A stretch of DNA of 43,515 nt, taken from NCBI GenBank assembly GCA_022825925.1, contig JAJDVW010000009.1:1-43515 (forward strand), read 5' to 3'. Below, piece after piece: positions 8,882-17,458 of this stretch (the stretch's first letter is position 1; each line of letters opens with the position of its first letter). The position numbers were made by a program, and so were the translations under genes. The DNA comes from Pseudomonadales bacterium (GTDB lineage: Bacteria > Pseudomonadota > Gammaproteobacteria > Pseudomonadales > Azotimanducaceae). The notes beneath the pieces are model-generated. The model was not told the DNA's origin. It did not search any database and was given only the letters and a program-made list of their open reading frames with translations.

Positions 8882-9292
8882 TCATCCGCCGCCGGCGGCG
8901 GGCACCGTCATGAAGCCGACGGCCCGGGCGACCGCGGCCTGCCGGGCATCCAGCGTTACGAACGCCAGGTCCTCGGGTCGCGGTGTGACGTACAGGGCGG
9001 TCGCGACGTGCCACAGGTCCGCCCCTCGCAGGTAACCACTGGCCAGAACCACGGACAGTTCCCGCGTCAGGGGCCGTTCGGGCAAGATCCACTGCACGTC
9101 TCCGAGCGCACGGCGTTCGAAGGGCAGGCCCTCGCGCGAGAATGCGGAACGCAATTCGGCCTCCAGCAGGTTGGACGACAGCAGGCACTCATACGCAGCC
9201 AAGTCGCCGCGGAGGTCGCCGAGGTTGCTCGCTTCCGCCTCGCCGAAGGCCAGGGCGGCCAACGCCGAGGTGTCCACATAGGCGAGCTTCAT
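8882..9292 (-). CDS. PIN-domain toxin (VapC-like ribonuclease)
   Basis: 136 aa. The PIN-domain acidic residues are visible: Asp in YVDTSALAAL, Glu in NLLEAELRSAF, Asp in ADLWHVATAL and Asp in FVTLDARQ. PIN toxins cleave RNA using Mg ions and are held inactive by the partner antitoxin. The start is ATG 9292; an ORF extending to 9421 would overlap the antitoxin gene with non-conserved sequence. The Phd-type antitoxin gene lies 22 bases upstream on the same strand, so the two form one operon. Confidence 0.88.
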   Translation of the reverse strand: MKLAYVDTSALAALAFGEAEASNLGDLRGDLAAYECLLSSNLLEAELRSAFSREGLPFERRALGDVQWILPERPLTRELSVVLASGYLRGADLWHVATALYVTPRPEDLAFVTLDARQAAVARAVGFMTVPAAGGG

Positions 9293-9314
9293 GCCATCGC
9301 CGCTCACTCGCCGC

Positions 9315-9587
9315 TCACTCGCCTCTGTCCGCCAGAAAGCGCTCCAGCGCCCCGGGACGGTTCGCGATGGGCTCGAAGCGCCGTTCCCCGGGCCCCGGGA
9401 TGAGCACGCCCCTGCGTTCAAGCGCCTGCAACCGCTCCTCGAGAGTCTCCCGCTTGTCGTTCAACGGCCGAATCTCCGCCACCGGTTCGCCGCGATAGGA
9501 GACGGTGACCGTCGCACCCTCACGCACCTGTCTGATCACCTCCGAGAAGCGGGCCTTTGCCGCGTACAGCGAATACGTCACTCCCAT
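9315..9587 (-). CDS. Phd/YefM-family antitoxin
   Basis: 90 aa with the Phd fold opening SLYAAKARFSEVIRQVREG, the strand-turn TVTVSYRGEPVAEIRP and an acidic-to-mixed C-terminal tail that would wrap the PIN toxin. It represses its own operon in known systems by binding palindromes upstream; two near-identical palindromes lie directly upstream here (9600-9644). A decayed second copy of the same antitoxin lies further upstream at about 9711-9858. Confidence 0.88.
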   Translation of the reverse strand: MGVTYSLYAAKARFSEVIRQVREGATVTVSYRGEPVAEIRPLNDKRETLEERLQALERRGVLIPGPGERRFEPIANRPGALERFLADRGE

Positions 9588-9599
9588 GCGAACGCCACT

Positions 9600-9644
9600 C
9601 TGGTCAAACTGACCAATGACTCTACCTGGTCAGACTGACCAATG
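9600..9644 (-). promoter_or_regulatory. Tandem palindromic operators of the Phd/VapC operon
   Basis: Two copies of a 15-base palindrome, TGGTCAAACTGACCA (9601-9615) and TGGTCAGACTGACCA (9627-9641), sit in a 19-base direct repeat with a 26-base period, i.e. about two and a half helical turns. The nearer one ends 13 bases from the antitoxin start. Position and symmetry fit autorepression by antitoxin dimers; the core promoter between them is not clear. Confidence 0.75.
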
Positions 9645-9710
9645 TCAACGGGCGCGGCTATGCGAGTATGCGATCCGCGTGCGGAGGAGCCGACAGCCTC
9701 CAACGCGTGC

Positions 9711-9858
9711 CCGGAAGAAACCAGCACGCCGGAGCGCTCAAGCACAGCGAGACGGTGTTCCAACGTCTCACGCTCAGGTGTCGGCGGGTGTCGGCGTGGG
9801 GCGGGTTTCGGCCACGGGCTCGCTGTAGTAGGAAACAGTCACCGTCTCGCCCTCGTTA
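9711..9858 (-). pseudogene. Decayed second copy of the Phd antitoxin gene
   Basis: Reading leftward, one frame gives EGETVTVSYYSEPVAE, matching EGATVTVSYRGEPVAE of the intact antitoxin, then hits a stop. Another frame continues ERETLEHRLAVLERSGVL, matching RETLEERLQALERRGVL. The two parts join in the right order with a frameshift near 9780, the 5' third is missing, and the remnant runs directly into a degenerate CRISPR repeat on its right. It is an old paralogue of the 9315-9587 gene, not a working gene. Confidence 0.75.
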
Positions 9859-11460
9859 CCTATCGCGCCCGCGTGGGAGGCGACCGCCCACGCCAATCTT
9901 CTCGACGTTCGACGTTACGTTTCAATCCACGCCCCCGAGTGGGAGGCGACCTTCGTCGGCGGCGGGCTGCTGCTCCTCACGGTGTTTCAATCCACGCCCC
10001 CGCGTGGGGACGACCCCTATCCCGCGCACACTATGTTGACCTCCCCATAGTTTCAATCCACGCCCCCGCGTAGGGGGCGACCGGCACGCCTACGGCGTTC
10101 CTGACGTACCAAACCGTTTCAATCCACGCCCCCGCGTAGGGGGCGACTGCAAATCACCGGCTGCACTTGGTGCCAATCGGGTTTCAATCCACGCCCCCGC
10201 GTAGGGGGCGACAAGCGTGATGGATGTCGCTGAGGTCCTGGCCAGGTTTCAATCCACGCCCCCGCGTAGGGGGCGACCGACGCCGCGATCGATCTGGTCG
10301 GCCAGGCGGCGTTTCAATCCACGCCCCCGCGTAGGGGGCGACCTGCGCGTTACGCGGAGCTGGAGCTGGCAGCGCAGTTTCAATCCACGCCCCCGCGTAG
10401 GGGGCGACCTGCGCCTTGTCGCGCTTACCCAGGCCCGACATGCGGTTTCAATCCACGCCCCCGCGTAGGGGGCGACCGCTGAGTCACGTCATCCTGTATC
10501 GGGCGGGGTGTTTCAATCCACGCCCCCGCGTAGGGGGCGACGCACTACATCGGTAGCGGCTCGGGTCGCTCCGGGTTTCAATCCACGCCCCCGCGTAGGG
10601 GGCGACGCAGGATCGGCGGACGGCAAAACACGAGTACCATGTTTCAATCCACGCCCCCGCGTAGGGGGCGACCCGGCCCCGCCGGCGAGAAGGGCGACCG
10701 CGGCGAGTTTCAATCCACGCCCCCGCGTAGGGGGCGACGGGATGCCGGCGCGCGATGAAGCCGCCCTTGACGTTTCAATCCACGCCCCCGCGTAGGGGGC
10801 GACCCGACGCTGATCGTGATGCCGCACAAGGTGCACGTGTTTCAATCCACGCCCCCGCGTAGGGGGCGACTTGCCGCCGCGATCGCGTTCAGCAGGCGTT
10901 CGACGTTTCAATCCACGCCCCCGCGTAGGGGGCGACTCATCGAGCGCGTCCAGCCACGCCTTCAACGTCTGGTTTCAATCCACGCCCCCGCGTAGGGGGC
11001 GACGCCGTCGCAGCACCTGGCCCCACCATCGCGCCCGTTTCAATCCACGCCCCCGCGTAGGGGGCGACGAGGCACAGCGTACCATGCTCCACAACGCCTA
11101 TGTTTCAATCCACGCCCCCGCGTAGGGGGCGACGTCGTTCGCTCCCGCCGTCCCCGGCTTCTCGAAGTTTCAATCCACGCCCCCGCGTAGGGGGCGACTT
11201 TCTACGCGCCACCCTATTTTCCCTCCACTTCGTTTCAATCCACGCCCCCGCGTAGGGGGCGACCTCGACGCTCAGCGTCGTCCCGTCCCCCCAGACGTTT
11301 CAATCCACGCCCCCGCGTAGGGGGCGACGTCATCATGCGGCTGACCGCGGAGATGGGCCTGCTGTTTCAATCCACGCCCCCGCGTAGGGGGCGACTTGTG
11401 GGTCTCCACTGGTATGGGTTGGTTCCGGGTTTCAATCCACGCCCCCGCGTAGGGGGCGAC
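9853..11460 (-). CRISPR. Type I-C CRISPR array, 24 repeats plus one degenerate outer repeat
   Basis: 24 repeats run from 9919 to 11460 with 23 spacers of 33-36 bases. The 32-base repeat, in the transcribed minus-strand sense, begins GTCGCCCCCTACGCGGG and ends CGTGGATTGAAAC, the classic I-C form, with a GCCCCC/GGGGGC hairpin. 22 repeats (10050 onward) are identical. The two leftmost (9919-9950 and 9984-10014, the latter 31 bases) carry changes in the hairpin half, and 9853-9884 looks like an eroded half-repeat set one spacer length further out. Decay at the left marks it as the old end, so the leader and newest spacers are at the right, next to cas2. Confidence 0.97.
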
Positions 11461-11641
11461 GCCGTGACTCTATCTGATTGTTAAGGAACGGCAAATCGGA
11501 GGGTGCACGCGAACCCCGCCGGAACGAGTCCACTGGGAGATCGTGCACGCCCAACAAGTCCGAGAAACTCCAACAGTAGCGTCGCTTTATGCAAGTTGCG
11601 AACCCACCGTGGAAATCACGTTCGCTTGAGGTTCGCGCGTC
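11461..11641 (-). promoter_or_regulatory. CRISPR leader
   Basis: 181 non-coding bases between the cas2 stop and the first repeat. In the transcribed sense the segment abutting the array reads CCTTAACAATCAGATAGAG, the most AT-rich part, followed by GTCACGGC and then the repeat. This is where leader promoter and integration-host-factor-type sites usually lie. Identity as leader follows from array polarity and cas2 adjacency. Confidence 0.7.
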
Positions 11642-11932
11642 TTAAACCACGAGTACGCCGTCTGGGTCGTAAGCGGGCTTGGCACCGACATGTTCAATGC
11701 GGCGCTTGCCTTCCGCTCCAAGCCGGTAGAACCTGAGGCTGTCCGTATCCGCATCGATCTCCTCGACGAGTCGCGCCCGAAGCATCGTCCATTGAGCGGG
11801 ATCAACCTGGCATTCGAACACCGAGTACTGCACGCGCTGCCCGAAGTCCGCACACAGGCGCGACACCCGACGGAGCCGGCGCCGACCGGCCGCGTCCGCG
11901 GTCGCGACATCGTAGGTAACGAGCATCAGCAC
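11642..11932 (-). CDS. cas2: CRISPR-associated endonuclease Cas2
   Basis: 96 aa, the usual Cas2 length in I-C systems. It has the beta1 motif LVTYDV with the conserved Asp, RRLRRVSRLCADFGQRVQYSVFEC and a C-terminal strand. With the Cas1 dimer it forms the spacer-integration complex. I prefer GTG 11932 (giving the family's M-x-M-LVTYDV opening) over ATG 11926; frames running further upstream only read into the inserted IS. An IS630 element has landed 11 bases upstream of that GTG and separates cas2 from cas1 and the operon promoter, so cas2 may depend on read-through of the IS. Confidence 0.9.
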   Translation of the reverse strand: MLMLVTYDVATADAAGRRRLRRVSRLCADFGQRVQYSVFECQVDPAQWTMLRARLVEEIDADTDSLRFYRLGAEGKRRIEHVGAKPAYDPDGVLVV

Positions 11933-11943
11933 AGGAGACTCTA

Positions 11944-13145
11944 GTGTTCTGTGCCACAAATGGATTGAATTAATGATTGGCCTCCTGCTTGGCCTCCTGG
12001 ATGTCCGCCAGTCGCTCCCTGGCGCGCTCGATCTTCGCCAGGATGTCCTCGCCGTTGGCGGTCCACCTGTAGGGCCGCGGATGGTCGTTGTGCGCGGCCA
12101 GGTGGCGCACGATCTCGCGCCGCAACGCGGCGACGCTGGCGAAGCTGCCGTCGCGGATCACGGCGGTCAGCTCGGCGAAGAAGCGCTCGACCAGGTTGAG
12201 CCAGGAACTCGACGTTGGCGTGAAGTGCATCTCGAACCGCGGGTGGCGGACCAGCCAGGCCCTGACGGCGGCGTGCTTGTGCGTGGCGTAGTTGTCGGCG
12301 ATGACGTGGATGGTCAACCCGTCCGGCGTCTCCGCGTCGATCTGCTTGAGGAAGCGCAGCCACTCGACGTGCGTGTGCTTGGCCTCGAGTCGCTGGATCA
12401 GCTTGCCGTCGAGATAGTTCATCGCCGCGAACAGCGTGATCGTGCAGTGCCGGATGTAGTCGTGCGTCGCGGTGCGGACGTGGCCGACGCCGAGCGGCAG
12501 GCCCGGTTGCGTGCGCTCCAGCGCCTGGATCTGCGTCTTCTCGTCGCAGCACAGCACGACGGAGCGCTCCGGCGGATCGAGATACAACCCGACGACGTCC
12601 CAGAACTTGGCCTCGAACCGCGGATCGTTCGACAGCTTGAAGGTGCGCTTGAGGTGCGGCTTGAGGCCGTGTTCGCGCCAGATGCGCCCCACGCTCGACG
12701 CCGAGATGCCGACCTCGGCCGCCGTGGTGCGCGTGCTGCGCCGCCGCATGCCGGGCGCGTCCTGGCCCGCCTTGGCCACCACCGCCTCGACCACCGCCGG
12801 CGCAATGGTCGCCTTGGCGCCGCGCCCCGCGCGGTCCGCCAGACCGTCCAGCCCCAGCCGCTCGAAGCGCTGCGACCACTTGTTGACCGACGTCGTCGAC
12901 ACGCCCACCGCCCGCGCCACGTCCGCCTGCTTCATCCCCTCGCCGCGCAGCAGCACGATGCGCGCCCGCACCACGTCCCGCGCCGTGGTGGTCGCCGCGC
13001 GAACCCGACGGTCGAGTTCCGCTTCCTCTTCCGCCGTCAGCTCCAAAACCGAAATGGGTCGCGCCATCGCATTCGTCTCCCAAAGGTCGACGGCCACCAT
13101 GGCACGGAACAATCATTAGTTCAACTTATTTATGGCTCAGGGCAC
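11944..13145 (-). mobile_element. IS630-family insertion sequence between cas1 and cas2
   Basis: About 1.2 kb bounded by TA dinucleotides at 11942-11943 and 13146-13147, the TA target duplication typical of the IS630/Tc1/mariner group. The terminal inverted repeats are imperfect: inward from the left end TGTTCTGTGCCACAAATGG, inward from the right end TGCCCTGAGCCATAAATAA, followed by matching TTGAAYTAATGATTG segments. One transposase gene fills it. The right-hand TA is part of the cas1 TAG stop codon, so neither cas gene lost coding sequence. Confidence 0.9.
11970..13067 (-). CDS. IS630-family transposase (DDE)
   Basis: 365 aa. An N-terminal helix-turn-helix (MKQADVARAVGVSTTSVNKW) is followed by a second winged HTH region and a DDE catalytic domain: first Asp in VVLCCDEKTQIQALER, second in HVIADNYATHK, and the acidic third residue in SSSWLNLVERFFAEL. 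The full-length frame and intact motifs suggest an active element. I chose ATG 13067 because GGGAG lies 9 bases upstream; a longer start at 13112 would begin in the terminal repeat region. Confidence 0.93.
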   Translation of the reverse strand: MARPISVLELTAEEEAELDRRVRAATTTARDVVRARIVLLRGEGMKQADVARAVGVSTTSVNKWSQRFERLGLDGLADRAGRGAKATIAPAVVEAVVAKAGQDAPGMRRRSTRTTAAEVGISASSVGRIWREHGLKPHLKRTFKLSNDPRFEAKFWDVVGLYLDPPERSVVLCCDEKTQIQALERTQPGLPLGVGHVRTATHDYIRHCTITLFAAMNYLDGKLIQRLEAKHTHVEWLRFLKQIDAETPDGLTIHVIADNYATHKHAAVRAWLVRHPRFEMHFTPTSSSWLNLVERFFAELTAVIRDGSFASVAALRREIVRHLAAHNDHPRPYRWTANGEDILAKIERARERLADIQEAKQEANH

Positions 13146-14185
13146 TAGCGCCAGAGGAACGGCGGGTATCCGTCGAGGTCGCCGCGCAGATGCCTTGCCA
13201 ACAGGTTGGCCTGTAGGAACGGGACGAGCCCAACGGTCGTCTTTTCGCGGAGGTAGGGATGCATGATCTCGTCCTTTTTCCGATCCTGGTAGGCGACCAA
13301 GACGGTCTTTCGAGCATTGTCTCGCATCGCGACCGCCCCGCTGAGCTGGGTCTCGAAATCTCCGGGACCGAGCTGGCGGCGATTCACCAGTGAGAGTGCC
13401 AGCCGGTCGGCGAGGATCGGGCGAAGCTCTTCCATCAGGTCGAGGGCCAGGCTGGGGCGCCCGGGCCGCTCCTTGTGGAGGAACCCCACAGCCGGGTCGA
13501 GGCCAACCGTCTCCAGCGCAGAGCGACAGTCATGCACCAGCAGCGTGTACAACAGCGACAACAACGCATTGATGGGGTCCAATGGCGGCCGGCGCGAGCG
13601 GCCGGCAAACGCAAATGCGTCCTCGTCCCGCCTTACAAGGTCACCGAAGACGGAGAAGTACAAGCGGGCCGCCTCTCCCTCTATACCACGCGTCGCATCC
13701 GTGTCCCGTGACTGGGCGGCGCGGCGTGCGGCGTCGCGCAGACGGATCTGGCAGCCGTTCAGCCGATCTTGCCAATCGGGGCCGCTCTTGGTCGCGTGGT
13801 CGCGTAACGCTCGACGCACCACCGTGCGCTGATTGTGCAACTTGCCCGTGACCACATGACTCGCGATGGCCGCTTCACTCGGAGAGTCGTCCGCGGCGCG
13901 GTATTGGGACCGACGCAGCAGCACGTTCCCCGACACCGGGCCTTCCATCCGGGCGAGAAAGCGCCCGTTCCGCCCGAGCATCGTGATGCAAACGCCCCGG
14001 TCGGCGCAGTGGCCCATCAGGGCGGGGGTGAGCCCAGTAGCCCCGAAGCACACCACGTCTCCGAGCAGATGAACGGGTACGCGCATGCGGTTCTTGCCGT
14101 CAACCTTCACCACGACGTTCTCGCCGTCCTTGTGGAGCCACGCGTCATGCGTCGTGACGTAGAGCGTGTTGAGGTGGCGTCGCAT
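13145..14185 (-). CDS. cas1: CRISPR-associated endonuclease Cas1, type I-C
   Basis: 346 aa, the normal length for I-C Cas1. It opens LNTLYVTTHDAWLHKDGENV, and the metal-site Glu in GIEGEAARLYFSVF and the later His in LVHDCRSALETVGLDPAVGFLH with Glu in DLMEELRP are in place. It integrates spacers with Cas2. The start is ATG 14185, 4 bases after the cas4 stop region. Its TAG stop (13147-13145) contains the TA target of the IS insertion; the first two bases of the stop come from the duplicated TA and the third from the flank or IS end, so the protein is unchanged. Confidence 0.93.
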   Translation of the reverse strand: MRRHLNTLYVTTHDAWLHKDGENVVVKVDGKNRMRVPVHLLGDVVCFGATGLTPALMGHCADRGVCITMLGRNGRFLARMEGPVSGNVLLRRSQYRAADDSPSEAAIASHVVTGKLHNQRTVVRRALRDHATKSGPDWQDRLNGCQIRLRDAARRAAQSRDTDATRGIEGEAARLYFSVFGDLVRRDEDAFAFAGRSRRPPLDPINALLSLLYTLLVHDCRSALETVGLDPAVGFLHKERPGRPSLALDLMEELRPILADRLALSLVNRRQLGPGDFETQLSGAVAMRDNARKTVLVAYQDRKKDEIMHPYLREKTTVGLVPFLQANLLARHLRGDLDGYPPFLWR

Positions 14186-14189
14186 GGGC

Positions 14190-14822
14190 TCAGGCGTCGA
14201 TTGCGGCCAACACCCATCGTTCGACGTGGCGCGAGCCGTCGCCGATCTCCGGCTGGCAGAGTTCCCGCAACGAACATGCGGCGCATTTGCGGGCCTCGAG
14301 TATCGGAGCCGGCGTGCGACCGCTCTGGAACAGAGCATGCGCGCGCTCCGCCACCTGCTCGGTGAGACCTCGCAACTCGCTACCGAAAAGGACCACCTGT
14401 CGGCGGCGAGTGCGTCCGTAGTACAGGGCGCCCTCGGGCACTACGGTGTCGAGCATCTCCTCCAAGCACATCCCCTGAGCGCACAACTGGACTTCGTCCG
14501 CTCGGTGCGCCTTCGGACTGCCACGTTTGTACTCCACCGGGTAGGGGCGACCGTCGTCGCGCAACTCGACGGCGTCGGCTATTCCAGTCAGGCCGAGGCG
14601 GTCCGAACGCAAGGGAACCGAGCGTCCGGTGGTCACCCCAAGCCGACGCTCGCGGCCCCCGGCATCGACTCTCTCGTGCAGCACGCGCCCCTCGGCCGTA
14701 AACGCGTTCTCGGCCCACTGCCGCTCATTGTGAATGAGCGCACACTGCCGCGGGCAATAGAGCATGTGCTGGAGAGCCGAAATCGGAATCGGCTCGTCGG
14801 GCGGGTGTGGCGGCGCACGCAT
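14190..14822 (-). CDS. cas4: CRISPR-associated exonuclease Cas4
   Basis: 210 aa RecB-family nuclease that trims prespacers and helps choose those with a PAM. An iron-sulphur cluster is indicated by the Cys in MLYCPRQCALIH and the C-terminal trio KCAACSLRELC. The nuclease core shows VEYKRG (Lys of the D-ExK motif) with Asp/Glu in GIADAVEL and the QLCAQGMCLEEM QxxxY-like helix. It sits between cas7 (13 bases) and cas1 (4 bases), the standard I-C order. Confidence 0.93.
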   Translation of the reverse strand: MRAPPHPPDEPIPISALQHMLYCPRQCALIHNERQWAENAFTAEGRVLHERVDAGGRERRLGVTTGRSVPLRSDRLGLTGIADAVELRDDGRPYPVEYKRGSPKAHRADEVQLCAQGMCLEEMLDTVVPEGALYYGRTRRRQVVLFGSELRGLTEQVAERAHALFQSGRTPAPILEARKCAACSLRELCQPEIGDGSRHVERWVLAAIDA

Positions 14823-14835
14823 CGCGGGGACTTCG

Positions 14836-15771
14836 TCAGATACGGTCGATCACCTCGATACCGGATGGCAGGTCGACCGTGTCGACGTGAACTGCGTAGT
14901 CGGCGTAGGCACGCGCGGGCGGGAGATTGTGCGCACTTCGGGCACCGGGATCGAATTCCTCCCCCTCAAAGACACGCTTGACCGATACGCGCTCGAAGAG
15001 CTTGTGTGCCTGGGCGTTCCCGAGCGCGCCGCGATGTTGAAACAGGATCAGCCTGCGCGCGGCCATCTCGCCACGTGCCGCCGAGCGGTCGTGATCGAAC
15101 ATTCCTTCGAGCGCCTGCCAAAGGACCGCGACATCCTCCTCGGAAAAGCCGGTCCCCCTCCCGTTCTGGCCCGCCAAGCTCGCGGAAACGTAACCGTGCG
15201 CCCGATACAGTCCGTAGGGCACGATGTGCTTGCGCCCCATGGTCCGGACATCCCCCTTCGCGTCCGCGTCCGCCTCGGTGGTGGCGGCCATTCTCGTGAT
15301 GGACACCTCCAGTGGCAGGATCGGCTCGATCGAGCGGGCAAAGGAAAACTGCACCGGGCCGCGCACCTGGCCGCAGTTCGCGCCCTTGGTGGACATCACC
15401 GCGCCGAACGTCCGCACGTCGAAGTAGTTGTCGCACATCCACCGCGTGATCTCCCGGGCCTTCGCCTCGTCCTTGGGGAGCTTCTCCCGGTCCTTGGTCG
15501 AGGCCTCGGGCACCACCGCGTCCCAGGCGCGCTTCTGCTTGATCTCGAGGATGCCGCGCTCCGTGACGAAGATGTCACAGCCGGGGACATCGCCCCGCGT
15601 CAGCGCCACGTAGTTGCGCACCTTCCGTTTCAGGCAGACGTCGGAAACAAGTCCCTGGTTGGTCTCCGGGTCCAGGCGCGGAAGGTTGCCCGCGTCGGGG
15701 TCCCCGTTGGGATTCCCGTTGGTTACGTCGAACAGGTAAACGAAGTCGTAGCGGTTCTGCAGTGCCGTCAT
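14836..15771 (-). CDS. cas7c: Cascade backbone protein Cas7c (Csd2)
   Basis: 311 aa, Cas7/Csd2 family RAMP protein that polymerises along the crRNA to form the I-C Cascade backbone. It has the hallmark opening [20 protein letters not shown], then [12 protein letters not shown] and the [33 protein letters not shown] and [11 protein letters not shown] segments. ATG 15771 lies 11 bases after the end of cas8c. The gene is intact, unlike the neighbouring cas8c. Confidence 0.95.
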   Translation of the reverse strand: MTALQNRYDFVYLFDVTNGNPNGDPDAGNLPRLDPETNQGLVSDVCLKRKVRNYVALTRGDVPGCDIFVTERGILEIKQKRAWDAVVPEASTKDREKLPKDEAKAREITRWMCDNYFDVRTFGAVMSTKGANCGQVRGPVQFSFARSIEPILPLEVSITRMAATTEADADAKGDVRTMGRKHIVPYGLYRAHGYVSASLAGQNGRGTGFSEEDVAVLWQALEGMFDHDRSAARGEMAARRLILFQHRGALGNAQAHKLFERVSVKRVFEGEEFDPGARSAHNLPPARAYADYAVHVDTVDLPSGIEVIDRI

Positions 15772-15782
15772 GGTTCGTGCCT

Positions 15783-17458
15783 CTACGCGGTTTCGGTGTG
15801 AGCGTCGCTTGTCGGCGATGCGTCTGCCTTCCGCGCTCGCTGATGGTGGTAGCCGATCGCGAAGCGCCCCTGCTCCTCAAGCCGAAGGCTCCGGGGGAAG
15901 GCGTGGTCGATCCCCTCAAGCACAGCGTCGATTTCGCGGTCGAACCAATGGGCCAGCCCGCCCTTGTCCTTGCGCAGAGCCGCAAGGTGATGCGCCGAGT
16001 TGCGCTCGATGAGCGGGAGTATGGAAGCAGGCGTGGCCATCGCGGCCCCGAAGTAACGGTCCTTGATCGTGGCGTTGACCTGCCCCCCGAGCGCGGCGCG
16101 TTGCAGGTTCTCGTAGAGAGCGAACAGGCGTCCGAGGCGATAGGCGCGGCGCGCCTCCCGTTGACATCCTTGTCTGCCCGCATCCGCGTCACCACGGCCG
16201 CGAGAAGCGCTCGGGGATAGCGCACGCCGGTGAGCACCGCGCGCATCATCGCTCCACCGAGCAACGGGGGGATGTTGTCCGCGTTGTGTTGCGGCGCCGT
16301 CTCTCGCAGCAGGCTCCACAATGCGGGAGGTGCTCGCCAAGGCCACGGCTCGATGCGCAGGTCCTCCCAATGTTCGGCGACCCTCCGGGCTATTGCGCCG
16401 ATAGTGTCTTCGTGCCAGAAGCGTACGGATATCCTGGCTGCGTTGGGGGCGAGGCCCAGCACGAAGAAACGGGTGTCCTCGTGCAGATCGGGGCGCACCT
16501 GGGTCAACTCGCGACCCTCGGCGATTTTCTCGAGAACATCGGCCACCTCCACGGACTCCTCGGCATCCGACGGGGGCGGGGGATCCATGAGGTTCGAGAA
16601 CGTGGCCTCCGCCGCCGCAGCGGCACGCTCGCCCGCCGCGGCCCAGAACACGGTGGTCGTGTCGCCAATGAGGATGCTGCGTCCACTGTTGCGCGCCAGC
16701 ATGGTGTTGAGTGCCGTCGTGTAGGCGAAAGCCGCTGGCGCTGAAACGCGGGCGTTGTCGCCCTGCTTGTGCCCGAACGACTCGAAGGCGTCCAGATTGA
16801 ACGAAACGATGGAAGCCCCCGCCGTCTGCGCCCCGCGTACGCCCTTGATCTTCGCGTGTAGGCGCCGCACCGAGGCCCGACGACCCGTCACGAGGCAGAT
16901 TCCGGCCCCGGGCCCCGGCTCCGCGACGTGAGCATCCCACAAGCGCCGCGCCGCGGTGCCGTCGTGGAGAAGTTCCATCGCGCCATCCAGGCGGAACACT
17001 ACGTTGGCGTCCAACATCTCCGGGGCGTGGGGCAGGCCCGCGTACGCGTCGGGATCCCACGCATCCAGGAACGTCGCGAGCGCGGCAAGTCCCGCGTCCT
17101 CGGTTGCCGACAGCAACTCGGCGTGGAGGCGCTTGAAGGCGTCGTGCTCGCCCCGCCGCACGGGCACGGGGTTGGGTGTGGCGTCGTCTCGCGTCACGCC
17201 GAGGACGTAGCCTGTCTTGTCCCACAGGAAGTTCGGGGCGACGTTCGCGCTACGCACCACGGGCCGCGGCACGGCATGACGCGCCGGGCGCGGCATCCTC
17301 CCCGTGGTGTCCCTGATATCGGCAACATCGATGGCCACGCCGTCCGGCGAGAGCACAATAGCGAACGAGATCGGTTCGCGCGAATAGCCGTACTCCGGTG
17401 CTTCGCCTTCCTTCGCGAGGCGTTCGTACTGGTCCGTCAACGCCGCCAAGATGCTCAC
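15783..17458 (-). CDS. cas8c: Cascade large subunit Cas8c (Csd1), frameshifted
   Basis: Cas8c/Csd1 recognises the PAM and helps open the DNA. Starting at GTG 17458 (GTGA overlap with the cas5 stop) the frame reads [24 protein letters not shown] and [12 protein letters not shown] to [11 protein letters not shown], then loses homology. A second frame continues [20 protein letters not shown] to the end at 15783. The join lies at a GGG run (16157-16159); adding one G would restore a single ~558-aa protein, close to family length. The broken part is the C-terminal ~125 residues, where I-C systems also make the small subunit Cas11c from an internal start. Either a real inactivating deletion or a sequence error. 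Confidence 0.88.

Noticed and set aside
9919..10049. Leader placed at the left end of the array
   Set aside because: The repeats decay at the left, the cas genes are at the right, and the I-C repeat ends GATTGAAAC in the minus-strand sense, all placing the leader at 11461-11641.
10184..11125. Open frames inside the CRISPR array giving repeated FNPRPRVGGD- or SPPTRGRGLK-like peptides
   Set aside because: These are translations of the 32-base repeat and spacers, not proteins.
14186..14338. Longer Cas1 start upstream of 14185
   Set aside because: The extra 51 residues overlap cas4 in another frame and have no Cas1 homology.
16150..16175. Programmed ribosomal frameshift as the explanation of the cas8c break
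   Set aside because: There is no slippery heptamer or clear stimulatory structure at the GGG run, and I know of no such mechanism in I-C cas8 genes. Lesion or read error is simpler.
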